36,543 bases of DNA from Eubacteriales bacterium (GTDB lineage Bacteria; Bacillota; Clostridia; Lachnospirales; Lachnospiraceae), in NCBI GenBank assembly GCA_030526295.1, contig JAUNDA010000006.1:1-36543 (forward strand), given 5' to 3'. Below, in pieces: positions 1 to 6,824 of this stretch (its first letter is position 1; each line of letters begins with the position of its first letter). A model generated the notes under the pieces. That model saw only the letters and a program-made list of their open reading frames with translations. It ran no database searches and was not told the DNA's origin. The translations under genes and the position numbers were made by a program.

Positions 1-1
1 G

Positions 2-283
2 GCTTACGGCGCATTCATCAAGATCGGAAACGGCATCTCAGGTCTCTGCCACATCTCACAGATCACAGGCACAAAGAGACTTCGCCATCCTAAGGAAGTG
101 CTCGCTGTCGGCGATAAGGTAAATGTAAAGGTTATCGATATCAAGGATGGAAAGATCTCACTTTCAATCAAGGCTCTTACAGCTCCGCCAAAGAAGGAGA
201 GAGCTCCTAAGAAGGAGAAGAAGGAAGAGGCTGACATCGTTGATGCTTACACAGATTCGATGGAAGAGGAAACAGAGGAATAA
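2..283 (+). CDS. S1 RNA-binding domain protein, C-terminal part
   Basis: Only the last 93 codons are in the window; the frame is open from base 2 to the stop at 281-283. The visible part opens inside an S1/OB-fold domain: AYGAFIKIGNGISGLCHISQ is the typical 'GAFV...GLVHISQ' strand, and VGDKVNVKVIDIKDGKISLSIK is the closing half of the same domain. After it comes a tail of about 35 residues, first lysine-rich and then acidic. S1 domains bind single-stranded RNA. The parent could be ribosomal protein S1, an IspH-S1 fusion or a small S1 regulator; the missing N-terminus prevents a choice. A terminator follows immediately, so this is the last gene of its unit. Confidence 0.85.
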   Translation, partial: AYGAFIKIGNGISGLCHISQITGTKRLRHPKEVLAVGDKVNVKVIDIKDGKISLSIKALTAPPKKERAPKKEKKEEADIVDAYTDSMEEETEE

Positions 284-289
284 ATACTT

Positions 290-322
290 CAAAAGACCTG
301 TAAGAAATTGCAGGTCTTTTTT
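290..322 (+). terminator. Intrinsic terminator after the S1-domain gene
   Basis: Arms AAAGACCTG and CAGGTCTTT enclose a short loop and run into a U tract. It begins 7 bases after the stop codon of the S1-domain gene and ends 13 bases before the CYTH gene. Confidence 0.85.
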
Positions 323-335
323 AACCGAAATTAAC

Positions 336-791
336 ATGGGTTATGAAATAGAAAGAAAATGGAATCCTTCGATGGAGGATGCGAGGAGGCTTGCCGAGGG
401 GGCACCGTTTAAGGAAATAGTCCAGGGCTATGTTTGCACCGATCCCGTTATTAGAATAAGAAGGGACGGGGATGAGTACTATGTCACCGTAAAGGGAAAG
501 GGCACGCTTAAGAGGGAGGAGATTAATCTCCCTGTTACAAAGGAGGCCTACGACGAGCTTATGGAAAAATCCTCTGGCAGAATCATCTCCAAAAGAAGGT
601 ACAGGATTCCATATGAGGGAAGGACAATCGAGCTTGATTTCTTTAATGGAAAATATGAGGGCCTTTTAATCCTTGAAATCGAGTTTGAAAACGAGGAGGA
701 GGCACGTGATTTTAATGCTCCAGAGTGCTTTGGAGCGGAAGTCACGGGCGATTACAGGTTCACAAACGCGTATCTTTCACAAAATCTGTAA
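336..791 (+). CDS. CYTH-domain (triphosphate tunnel metalloenzyme) protein
   Basis: A 151-residue protein starting MGYEIERKW. The EIERK stretch (residues 4-8) is the ExExK signature of the CYTH / triphosphate tunnel family, whose members hydrolyse inorganic triphosphate or thiamine triphosphate or act as adenylate cyclases. Further charged strands typical of the tunnel follow: RIRRDGDEYYVTVKGKG, EINLPV, SKRRYRIPY, IELDFF and ILEIEFENEEEA. The length is normal for a stand-alone bacterial CYTH protein. The start at 336 is forced by the signature, since the next in-frame ATG (372) would remove it. There is no Shine-Dalgarno sequence because the upstream terminator ends at 322. The physiological substrate cannot be read from sequence. 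Confidence 0.85.
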   Translation: MGYEIERKWNPSMEDARRLAEGAPFKEIVQGYVCTDPVIRIRRDGDEYYVTVKGKGTLKREEINLPVTKEAYDELMEKSSGRIISKRRYRIPYEGRTIELDFFNGKYEGLLILEIEFENEEEARDFNAPECFGAEVTGDYRFTNAYLSQNL

Positions 792-810
792 ATACATCTC
801 CAAAAGAGTC

Positions 811-848
811 AAAGAACTGCGCTAAACAGTTGCAGTTCTTTAATTTTT
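811..848 (+). terminator. Intrinsic terminator after the CYTH gene
   Basis: Perfect 10-bp arms AAAGAACTGC / GCAGTTCTTT with the U-rich tail taattttt. The 3' arm overlaps the -35 element of the tig promoter. Confidence 0.8.
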
Positions 849-858
849 GTGATAGAAT
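830..858 (+). promoter_or_regulatory. Promoter of the tig-clpP-clpX operon
   Basis: TTGCAG (830-835), a 17-base spacer and TAGAAT (853-858), preceded by TG one base upstream (extended -10). The -35 hexamer lies in the 3' arm of the preceding terminator. Assigned by consensus and position only. Confidence 0.6.
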
Positions 859-914
859 CCTCATTTGAATAAATCGCTTAATATGCGAAAAAATAAACAG
901 GAGTAAACCTAAAT

Positions 915-2342
915 ATGAATGTAAAAGTTGAAAAGTTAGAGCACAGCATGGTAAAGCTTACGGTTTCTGTACCGGAAGAGATTTTCAAGGCAGCTACAGT
1001 TAAGGCGTACAATAAGAACAAGGGCAAGTTCAATATCCCCGGATTCAGAAAGGGCAAGGCTCCAAAGGATATGATCGAGAAGATCTACGGCAAGGGCGTT
1101 TTCTATGAGGATGCTGTTGACGAGGTTCTTAATGACACATATACAGATGCTTTAAAGGAAGCTGACATCGATCCTGCATCAAGACCGCAGGTCGGTATCG
1201 AGACACTCGAGGAGGGCAAGGACTTCGTTTACACAGCTGAGGTTGCTGTAAAGCCTGAGGTTAAGCTCGGACAGTACAAGGGTGTTGAGGTTGAGAAGGA
1301 GGCAGTTAAGGTTACTGCAGCAGAGGTTGATGCTAAGATCGCCCAGGAAAGAGAGAGATCAGCTAGAATCGTTGCAATCGAGGACGCTTCAAGAAAGGTT
1401 AAGAAGGACGACATCGTTACAATCGACTTCGAGGGCTTTGTAGATGGCAAGGCATTCGACGGCGGCAAGGGTGAGGACTATGACCTTACAATCGGTTCAC
1501 ACACATTCATCGACACATTCGAGGACCAGCTCGTTGGCAAGAAGGCAGGCGACGAGGTAGAGGTTAACGTTACATTCCCAGAGGGCTACCAGGCTACAGA
1601 GCTTGCTGGAAAGCCGGCACTCTTCAAGGTAACTGTAAAGGAAATCAAGGAGAAGCAGCTTCCAGAGCTTAATGACGAGTTCGCATCAGAGGTTTCTGAG
1701 TACGAGACTCTTAAGGAGTACAAGGCTGCAGTTAAGAAGGACATCGAGGCTGAGAAGGCTAAGTATGCTGCACAGCAGAACGAGAACAACGTAATCAAGG
1801 CAGTTGTTGCTAATGCTGAGGCTGACATTCCTGAGGCTATGATCGACTTCACATCAGAGAACATGCTCAATGACTATGCTCAGAGACTTTCACAGCAGGG
1901 CATCCCGTTTGACCAGTACATGAAGATTACAGGCCAGACATATGAGGGACTTAAGGCTCAGATGAGAGAAACAGCTGTTAACAACATTATGATAAACCTC
2001 GTACTCGAGGGCGTTGCAGCTGCTGAGAAGATGGAGGCTACAGACGAGGATATCGCTGAGCAGATCAAGAAGATGGCTGACATGTACAAGATCGAGGAGG
2101 AGAAGGTTAAGGAAATCCTCGGAGACGAAGGCATCAAGAACATCAAGGCTGACGTTCTTTGCCAGAAGGCTATCGACTTCCTCGTAGCAGAGGCTAAGCT
2201 TACAGAGAAGAAGGCTGCAAAGAAGGCTAAGGCTGAGGCTGAGCCAAAGGCAGAGGATGATAAGGTTGACGAGGCTAAGGAGGAGGCTCCAAAGGCTAAG
2301 AAGTCAACTACATGCAGAAAGCACACAAAGAAAGCTGAATAA
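915..2342 (+). CDS. tig: Trigger factor (ribosome-associated chaperone)
   Basis: A 475-residue protein matching trigger factor: an N-terminal ribosome-binding domain with the NIPGFRKGKAP signature (about residues 37-47), a central FKBP-type prolyl isomerase domain (about 155-245, with VTIDFEGFVDGKAFDGG) and a helical C-terminal chaperone domain. It binds near the ribosome exit tunnel and shields nascent chains. The protein is longer than the usual 430 or so residues because of a final tail of about 45 residues rich in Lys, Ala and Glu. AGGAG at 899-903 serves as the ribosome binding site. It heads an operon with clpP (20-base gap) and clpX, a common Firmicutes arrangement that joins folding and degradation. 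Confidence 0.97.
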   Translation: MNVKVEKLEHSMVKLTVSVPEEIFKAATVKAYNKNKGKFNIPGFRKGKAPKDMIEKIYGKGVFYEDAVDEVLNDTYTDALKEADIDPASRPQVGIETLEEGKDFVYTAEVAVKPEVKLGQYKGVEVEKEAVKVTAAEVDAKIAQERERSARIVAIEDASRKVKKDDIVTIDFEGFVDGKAFDGGKGEDYDLTIGSHTFIDTFEDQLVGKKAGDEVEVNVTFPEGYQATELAGKPALFKVTVKEIKEKQLPELNDEFASEVSEYETLKEYKAAVKKDIEAEKAKYAAQQNENNVIKAVVANAEADIPEAMIDFTSENMLNDYAQRLSQQGIPFDQYMKITGQTYEGLKAQMRETAVNNIMINLVLEGVAAAEKMEATDEDIAEQIKKMADMYKIEEEKVKEILGDEGIKNIKADVLCQKAIDFLVAEAKLTEKKAAKKAKAEAEPKAEDDKVDEAKEEAPKAKKSTTCRKHTKKAE

Positions 2343-2362
2343 TCATTTAAAAGGAGGCAGTA

Positions 2363-2947
2363 ATGCCATATTCAATACCATATGTAATTGAACAGACATC
2401 TAGGGGAGAGCGTTCATACGACATCTTCTCAAGACTTCTTAAGGACAGAATCATTTTCCTCGGCGAGGAGGTAAACGAAACATCGGCAAGCCTAATCGTT
2501 GCCCAGCTTCTTTTCCTCGAGTCTGAGGATCCTACAAAGGATGTTCATCTTTATATCAACAGCCCCGGCGGCGTAATCACCGCCGGCATGGCTATCTACG
2601 ATACAATGCGCTATATCAAGTGCGATGTTTCCACAATCTGCGTAGGAATGGCAGCATCTATGGGTGCCTTCCTTCTTGCAGGCGGAACAAAGGGCAAGAG
2701 ATATGCCCTTCCTAACTCTGAGATCATGATTCACCAGCCTTCAGGCGGTGCTCAGGGACAGGCTACAGAGATTCAGATTACTGCTGAGTGGATTTTAAAG
2801 ACAAAGCAGAAGATGAATGAGCTTCTTGCACAGAACACAGGCAGAACTGTGGAGGAGGTTGCAAGGGATACAGAGCGCGACCACTGGATGACAGCACAGG
2901 ATGCGATGGCATACGGTATTATTGACAAGATTATTGACAATCACTGA
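2363..2947 (+). CDS. clpP: ATP-dependent Clp protease proteolytic subunit
   Basis: A 194-residue serine peptidase of family S14, full length. The catalytic triad is visible: Ser99 in [11 protein letters not shown], His124 in MIHQPSGG and Asp173 in ERDHWM. The start has a strong AAGGAGG ribosome binding site at 2350-2356. Fourteen subunits normally form a chamber fed by ClpX, which is encoded next door (12-base gap). No CtsR or HrcA operator could be recognised upstream; expression probably comes from the tig promoter. Confidence 0.98.
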   Translation: MPYSIPYVIEQTSRGERSYDIFSRLLKDRIIFLGEEVNETSASLIVAQLLFLESEDPTKDVHLYINSPGGVITAGMAIYDTMRYIKCDVSTICVGMAASMGAFLLAGGTKGKRYALPNSEIMIHQPSGGAQGQATEIQITAEWILKTKQKMNELLAQNTGRTVEEVARDTERDHWMTAQDAMAYGIIDKIIDNH

Positions 2948-2959
2948 CTGAGGTAACTA

Positions 2960-4261
2960 ATGGCACAAAGAAGCAACGAAAAAATCAGATGCAGTTTTTG
3001 CGGTAAATCTCAGGCTCAGGTCAAGAAGCTGATTGCGGGACTTCAGAACAACTCCTTCATCTGCGACGAGTGCGTTGACATATGCAGGGAAATCCTTGCC
3101 GAGGAGTTTACACAGGAAAAGATGAAAAAGCGCTCTGCCGTTACAAACATCAATCTCCAGAAGCCGCAGGAAATAAAGGAATTCCTCGACCAGTTCGTAG
3201 TCGGCCAGGATATGGCAAAGAAGGTTCTTGCAGTGGCTGTATATAACCACTACAAGAGAATCACCTCCAAGATTACGGATATCGATGTACAGAAGTCCAA
3301 CATCCTTCTCATCGGACCGACTGGTTCAGGTAAGACATACCTTGCCCAGAACCTTGCAAAGACACTCGGAGTTCCGTTTGCAATTGCAGATGCAACATCA
3401 CTTACAGAGGCCGGATATGTCGGCGAGGACGTTGAAAACATCCTCTTAAAGCTTATCCAGGCAGCTGACAATGATATTGAGAAGGCTGAGGTCGGCATCA
3501 TTTACATCGACGAGATCGATAAGATCACAAAGAAGAGCGAGAACGTATCAATCACACGTGACGTATCAGGTGAGGGCGTTCAGCAGGCACTTCTTAAGAT
3601 TATCGAGGGTACGGTTGCGTCAGTTCCACCGCAGGGCGGCAGAAAGCATCCGCACCAGGAGATGATGCAGATTGACACAACAAACATTCTCTTCATCTGT
3701 GGCGGTGCGTTTGACGGACTTGAGAAGATTATCCAGGAGAGGGTTGCATCAGGCGGAATGGGCTTTGGTGCAGAGCTTGCAAAGGATAACAACCAGTCTG
3801 TTGACGAGCTTTTCGAGAAGGTTGAGACAGAGGACCTTGTAAGGTTCGGACTCATCCCTGAGTTTATCGGACGTGTGCCGATTAACGTACCTCTTAAGTC
3901 ACTTTCAGAGGAGGACCTCGTATCCATCATGACAGAGCCGAAGAACGCGCTCACAAAGCAGTACTGCAAGCTTCTTGAGATGGATAATGTATCACTTACC
4001 TTTGACGATGCAGCTGTTAAGGCAATCGCACACAAGGCCTTCGTTAAGAAGACTGGTGCAAGAGGCTTAAGAAGCATCATGGAAAAGGTAATGATGGAAA
4101 TCATGTACGAGATTCCAAATGACCCGTCAATTACAGCAGTAAGAATTACTGAGGATACAGTCCTTAACGGTGCTGACCCTGTTATCACAAGGGAGGCACA
4201 GTTATCGGACATTAACGATGCGGGACACAGGTCCCCGGATACATCGAAGGTTGGTGACTAA
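2960..4261 (+). CDS. clpX: Clp protease ATP-binding subunit ClpX
   Basis: A 433-residue AAA+ unfoldase. The N-terminal zinc-binding domain has four cysteines (Cys11, Cys14, Cys35, Cys38). Walker A GPTGSGKT is at 119-126 and Walker B IIYIDEID at about 180-187, and the sensor-2 region [19 protein letters not shown] is intact. It recognises and unfolds substrates and feeds them to ClpP. The stop codon overlaps the start of ysxC by one base (TAATG), implying translational coupling. The lon gene often found between clpX and ysxC in Bacillus is absent here. Confidence 0.98.
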   Translation: MAQRSNEKIRCSFCGKSQAQVKKLIAGLQNNSFICDECVDICREILAEEFTQEKMKKRSAVTNINLQKPQEIKEFLDQFVVGQDMAKKVLAVAVYNHYKRITSKITDIDVQKSNILLIGPTGSGKTYLAQNLAKTLGVPFAIADATSLTEAGYVGEDVENILLKLIQAADNDIEKAEVGIIYIDEIDKITKKSENVSITRDVSGEGVQQALLKIIEGTVASVPPQGGRKHPHQEMMQIDTTNILFICGGAFDGLEKIIQERVASGGMGFGAELAKDNNQSVDELFEKVETEDLVRFGLIPEFIGRVPINVPLKSLSEEDLVSIMTEPKNALTKQYCKLLEMDNVSLTFDDAAVKAIAHKAFVKKTGARGLRSIMEKVMMEIMYEIPNDPSITAVRITEDTVLNGADPVITREAQLSDINDAGHRSPDTSKVGD

Positions 4262-4875
4262 TGGACATTAAGATTAAAAACGCCGAGCTCGAGACAGTAA
4301 TCGGTGTTAAATCGGTTGTCCCGCAGCACGAACTACCGGAGTTTGCCTTTGCAGGCAAATCCAATGTCGGAAAGTCGAGTCTAATTAACGCCATGATGAA
4401 CAGAAAGAGCCTTGCGCGTACATCCTCGACACCTGGAAAGACACAGACGATAAACTACTACAGGGTTGAAACAGACCTTAATGAGTATTATCTCGTGGAC
4501 TTACCTGGCTACGGATATACAAAGGCAAGCCCCGAGTCTCGAATCTCATGGGGAAAGATGGTAGAGAGATATCTCAAGGCATCAAAATCGCTTAAGGAGA
4601 TATTCCTTTTAATCGACATCAGGCATAAGCCAGGTGAAAATGACATCCAGATGTATGACTGGATCATTTCAAAGGGCTACAGACCGCTTATCATTGCAAC
4701 AAAGCTTGATAAGCTTAAAAAGAATGAAATACCAAAGGCTATCAAGCAGATTAGCGATACTCTTGGTATTAATAAGGATGATATTCTGATCCCCTTTAGC
4801 TCTGAAACAAAGCAGGGAAGGGAAGACATACAGGAAATAATCAATAGTTTTTTCGAGGAGGCAGCAAATGGCTGA
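4261..4875 (+). CDS. ysxC: Ribosome biogenesis GTPase YsxC/EngB
   Basis: A 204-residue TrmE-Era-like GTPase required for 50S subunit assembly. G motifs in order: G1 GKSNVGKSSL, G2/switch I TSSTPGKTQTINYY, G3 DLPGYGY and G4 TKLDK. The length is normal for the family (about 195-210). Its start overlaps clpX by one base, and its last codons carry the ribosome binding site and start of thrS (8-base overlap), so the gene lies inside one translationally coupled operon. Confidence 0.97.
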   Translation: MDIKIKNAELETVIGVKSVVPQHELPEFAFAGKSNVGKSSLINAMMNRKSLARTSSTPGKTQTINYYRVETDLNEYYLVDLPGYGYTKASPESRISWGKMVERYLKASKSLKEIFLLIDIRHKPGENDIQMYDWIISKGYRPLIIATKLDKLKKNEIPKAIKQISDTLGINKDDILIPFSSETKQGREDIQEIINSFFEEAANG

Positions 4876-6643
4876 AATAATTTTACATGACGGAAGCTTA
4901 CAGCAGATAGATGAAAAGGATGAGCTTTATCTTTCGACTCTTCGCCACAGCTGTTCACATGTTCTTGCTCAGGCCGTAAAGAACCTTTACCCTGATGCAA
5001 AGCTTGCTATCGGACCTTCAATAGCAGACGGTTTCTATTACGACATTGACTTTACAGAGCCGATTTCTGATGCAGACCTTTCAAAGATCGAGTCAGAGAT
5101 GAAGAAGATTGTAAAGTCAGCCGAAAGGTTTGAGTACTTCACACTTGAGAGGGATGAAGCAATCAAATTCATGGAAGAAAAGGGTGAGCCTTATAAGGTA
5201 GAGCTTATCCAGGACCTTCCGGAGGGTGAACTCATTTCCTTCTTCAAGCAGGGTGATTTCACAGACCTCTGCGCAGGCCCGCACCTTCTCAATACAAAGT
5301 ACGTAGGAAAGGCATTCAAGCTTCAGACAATCGCCGGTGCTTACTGGAGAGGATCAGAGAAGAACAAGATGCTCACACGTATTTACGGAACAGCATTCCC
5401 ATCAAAGGAGGAGCTTGAGGCTTACCTTACAATGATGGAGGAGGCTAAGAAGAGAGACCACCGTAAGATCGGTAAGGAGCTCGGACTCTTCATGTTCAAC
5501 GAGGCAGGTCCGGGATTCCCGTTCTTCCTTCCAAACGGAATGATCCTTAAGAACACACTTATCGACTACTGGAGACAGATTCACCACAAGAACGGTTATG
5601 TTGAGGTTTCAACACCTATCATCCTTAACCGTAAGCTTTGGGAGACTTCAGGTCACTGGGATCACTATAAGGAGAACATGTACACTACAGTCATCGACGA
5701 GGAAGACTATGCAGTTAAGCCGATGAACTGCCCGGGTGGAGTTCTCATTTACCAGTATGAGCCGCGTTCATACAGAAACCTTCCGATGAGGGTCGGCGAG
5801 CTTGGTCTCGTTCATAGACACGAGAAGAGCGGACAGCTTCACGGACTTTTCAGGGTTCGCTGCTTCACACAGGACGATGCTCATATCTTCATGACACCTG
5901 CTCAGATTAAGGATGAGATTCTCGGTGTTATCAGAATGATCGACGACCTTTACTCAATGTTCGGCTTCAAGTATAATGTTGAGCTTTCAACACGTCCTGA
6001 GAACTCAATGGGTTCTGACGAGGACTGGGAGATGGCTGAGAACGGCCTTAAGGATGCTCTCAATGCAGCAGGCATCAACTACGTTATCAACGAGGGTGAC
6101 GGCGCATTCTACGGACCGAAGATTGACTTCCATCTAATCGATGCAATCGGAAGAACATGGCAGTGTGGTACAATCCAGCTTGACTTCCAGCTTCCGCAGA
6201 GATTTAACCTTGAGTACGTTGGCGATGACTCAAAGATGCACAGACCTATCATGATCCACCGTGTAATCTTTGGTTCAATCGAGAGATTCATCGGAATCCT
6301 CACAGAGCACTTTGCAGGAAAGTTCCCGCTCTGGCTTGCTCCGTGCCAGGTTAAGATTCTTCCGGTATCTGACAAGTACCTTGACTATGCTAAGAAGATT
6401 TATGATATGTTCGACAATGAGAACGTAAGGGTTCAGATTGACGACAGATCAGAGAAGCTTGGCTGGAAGATCAGGGAAGCTCAGAAGGAGAAGGTTCCTT
6501 ACATGATCATCGTTGGAGAGAAGGACGAGGCAGAGGGAACAGTATCCGTTCGTACAAGAAACGGTGTTGACGAGGGTGCCCTCAATCCAGAGCTTTTCCT
6601 TGCAAGAGTTAAGGACGAAATCAAGTCAAAGAAGAACGACTGA
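4868..6643 (+). CDS. thrS: Threonyl-tRNA synthetase lacking most of the TGS domain
   Basis: A 591-residue class II synthetase that attaches threonine to tRNA-Thr. The editing domain begins almost at once: RHSCSHVLAQAV carries its HxxxH pair and DLCAGPH its second part. The catalytic core has MNCPGG (zinc-binding Cys), motif 2 around HRHEKSGQLHGLFRVR, TQDDAHIF, and HRPIMIHR with a zinc-binding His. The anticodon-binding domain (WLAPCQVKILPV to the end) is complete. Most family members have about 640 residues because of an N-terminal TGS domain; only the first strand of it remains here (IILHDGS). The start is secure: GAGGAGG at 4856-4862 lies 5 bases upstream, and extension upstream would run through ysxC. 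Confidence 0.97.
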   Translation: MAEIILHDGSLQQIDEKDELYLSTLRHSCSHVLAQAVKNLYPDAKLAIGPSIADGFYYDIDFTEPISDADLSKIESEMKKIVKSAERFEYFTLERDEAIKFMEEKGEPYKVELIQDLPEGELISFFKQGDFTDLCAGPHLLNTKYVGKAFKLQTIAGAYWRGSEKNKMLTRIYGTAFPSKEELEAYLTMMEEAKKRDHRKIGKELGLFMFNEAGPGFPFFLPNGMILKNTLIDYWRQIHHKNGYVEVSTPIILNRKLWETSGHWDHYKENMYTTVIDEEDYAVKPMNCPGGVLIYQYEPRSYRNLPMRVGELGLVHRHEKSGQLHGLFRVRCFTQDDAHIFMTPAQIKDEILGVIRMIDDLYSMFGFKYNVELSTRPENSMGSDEDWEMAENGLKDALNAAGINYVINEGDGAFYGPKIDFHLIDAIGRTWQCGTIQLDFQLPQRFNLEYVGDDSKMHRPIMIHRVIFGSIERFIGILTEHFAGKFPLWLAPCQVKILPVSDKYLDYAKKIYDMFDNENVRVQIDDRSEKLGWKIREAQKEKVPYMIIVGEKDEAEGTVSVRTRNGVDEGALNPELFLARVKDEIKSKKND

Positions 6644-6657
6644 TATTAAAAAACTTG

Positions 6658-6692
6658 CCCTGAAGGCCCGTTTGGGGCCTTCGGGGTTTTTA
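6658..6692 (+). terminator. Intrinsic terminator after thrS
   Basis: Strong GC-rich hairpin with arms around GAAGGCCC / GGGCCTTC, extended by CCC/GGG pairing, followed by five U residues. It closes the tig-to-thrS unit. Confidence 0.93.
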
Positions 6693-6701
6693 ATGTAAAG
6701 A

Positions 6702-6776
6702 ATACGCCAAGGCAGTGTATACGCTTAAATTGTAACTCTAAATCTGTTATTTTAAAAATAGCTATGCGTGGCGTAT
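6702..6776. repeat. Inverted repeat flanking a putative promoter
   Basis: ATACGCCA at 6702-6709 and its exact reverse complement TGGCGTAT at 6769-6776, separated by 59 bases that include the candidate promoter for the following protease gene. It could be a regulator site or the base of a long hairpin. Confidence 0.45.
6730..6758 (+). promoter_or_regulatory. Possible promoter of the clostripain-like gene
   Basis: TTGTAA (6730-6735), a 17-base spacer and TAAAAA (6753-6758), between the thrS terminator and the protease start. The match is moderate. Confidence 0.35.
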
Positions 6777-6824
6777 GAATGTTAAGTTTAAACCCAAATG
6801 ATTTAACCCGGAAAAGAGGCATTA

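Noticed and set aside
147..335. N-terminal extension of the CYTH gene from 147
   Set aside because: The extension is an Arg/Leu-rich reading of the other frame of the S1-domain gene and crosses the terminator.
3580..4212. 210-codon minus-strand open frame within clpX
   Set aside because: Entirely opposite the conserved clpX gene, with composition of a complementary-strand shadow (Ser-rich) and no start signals.
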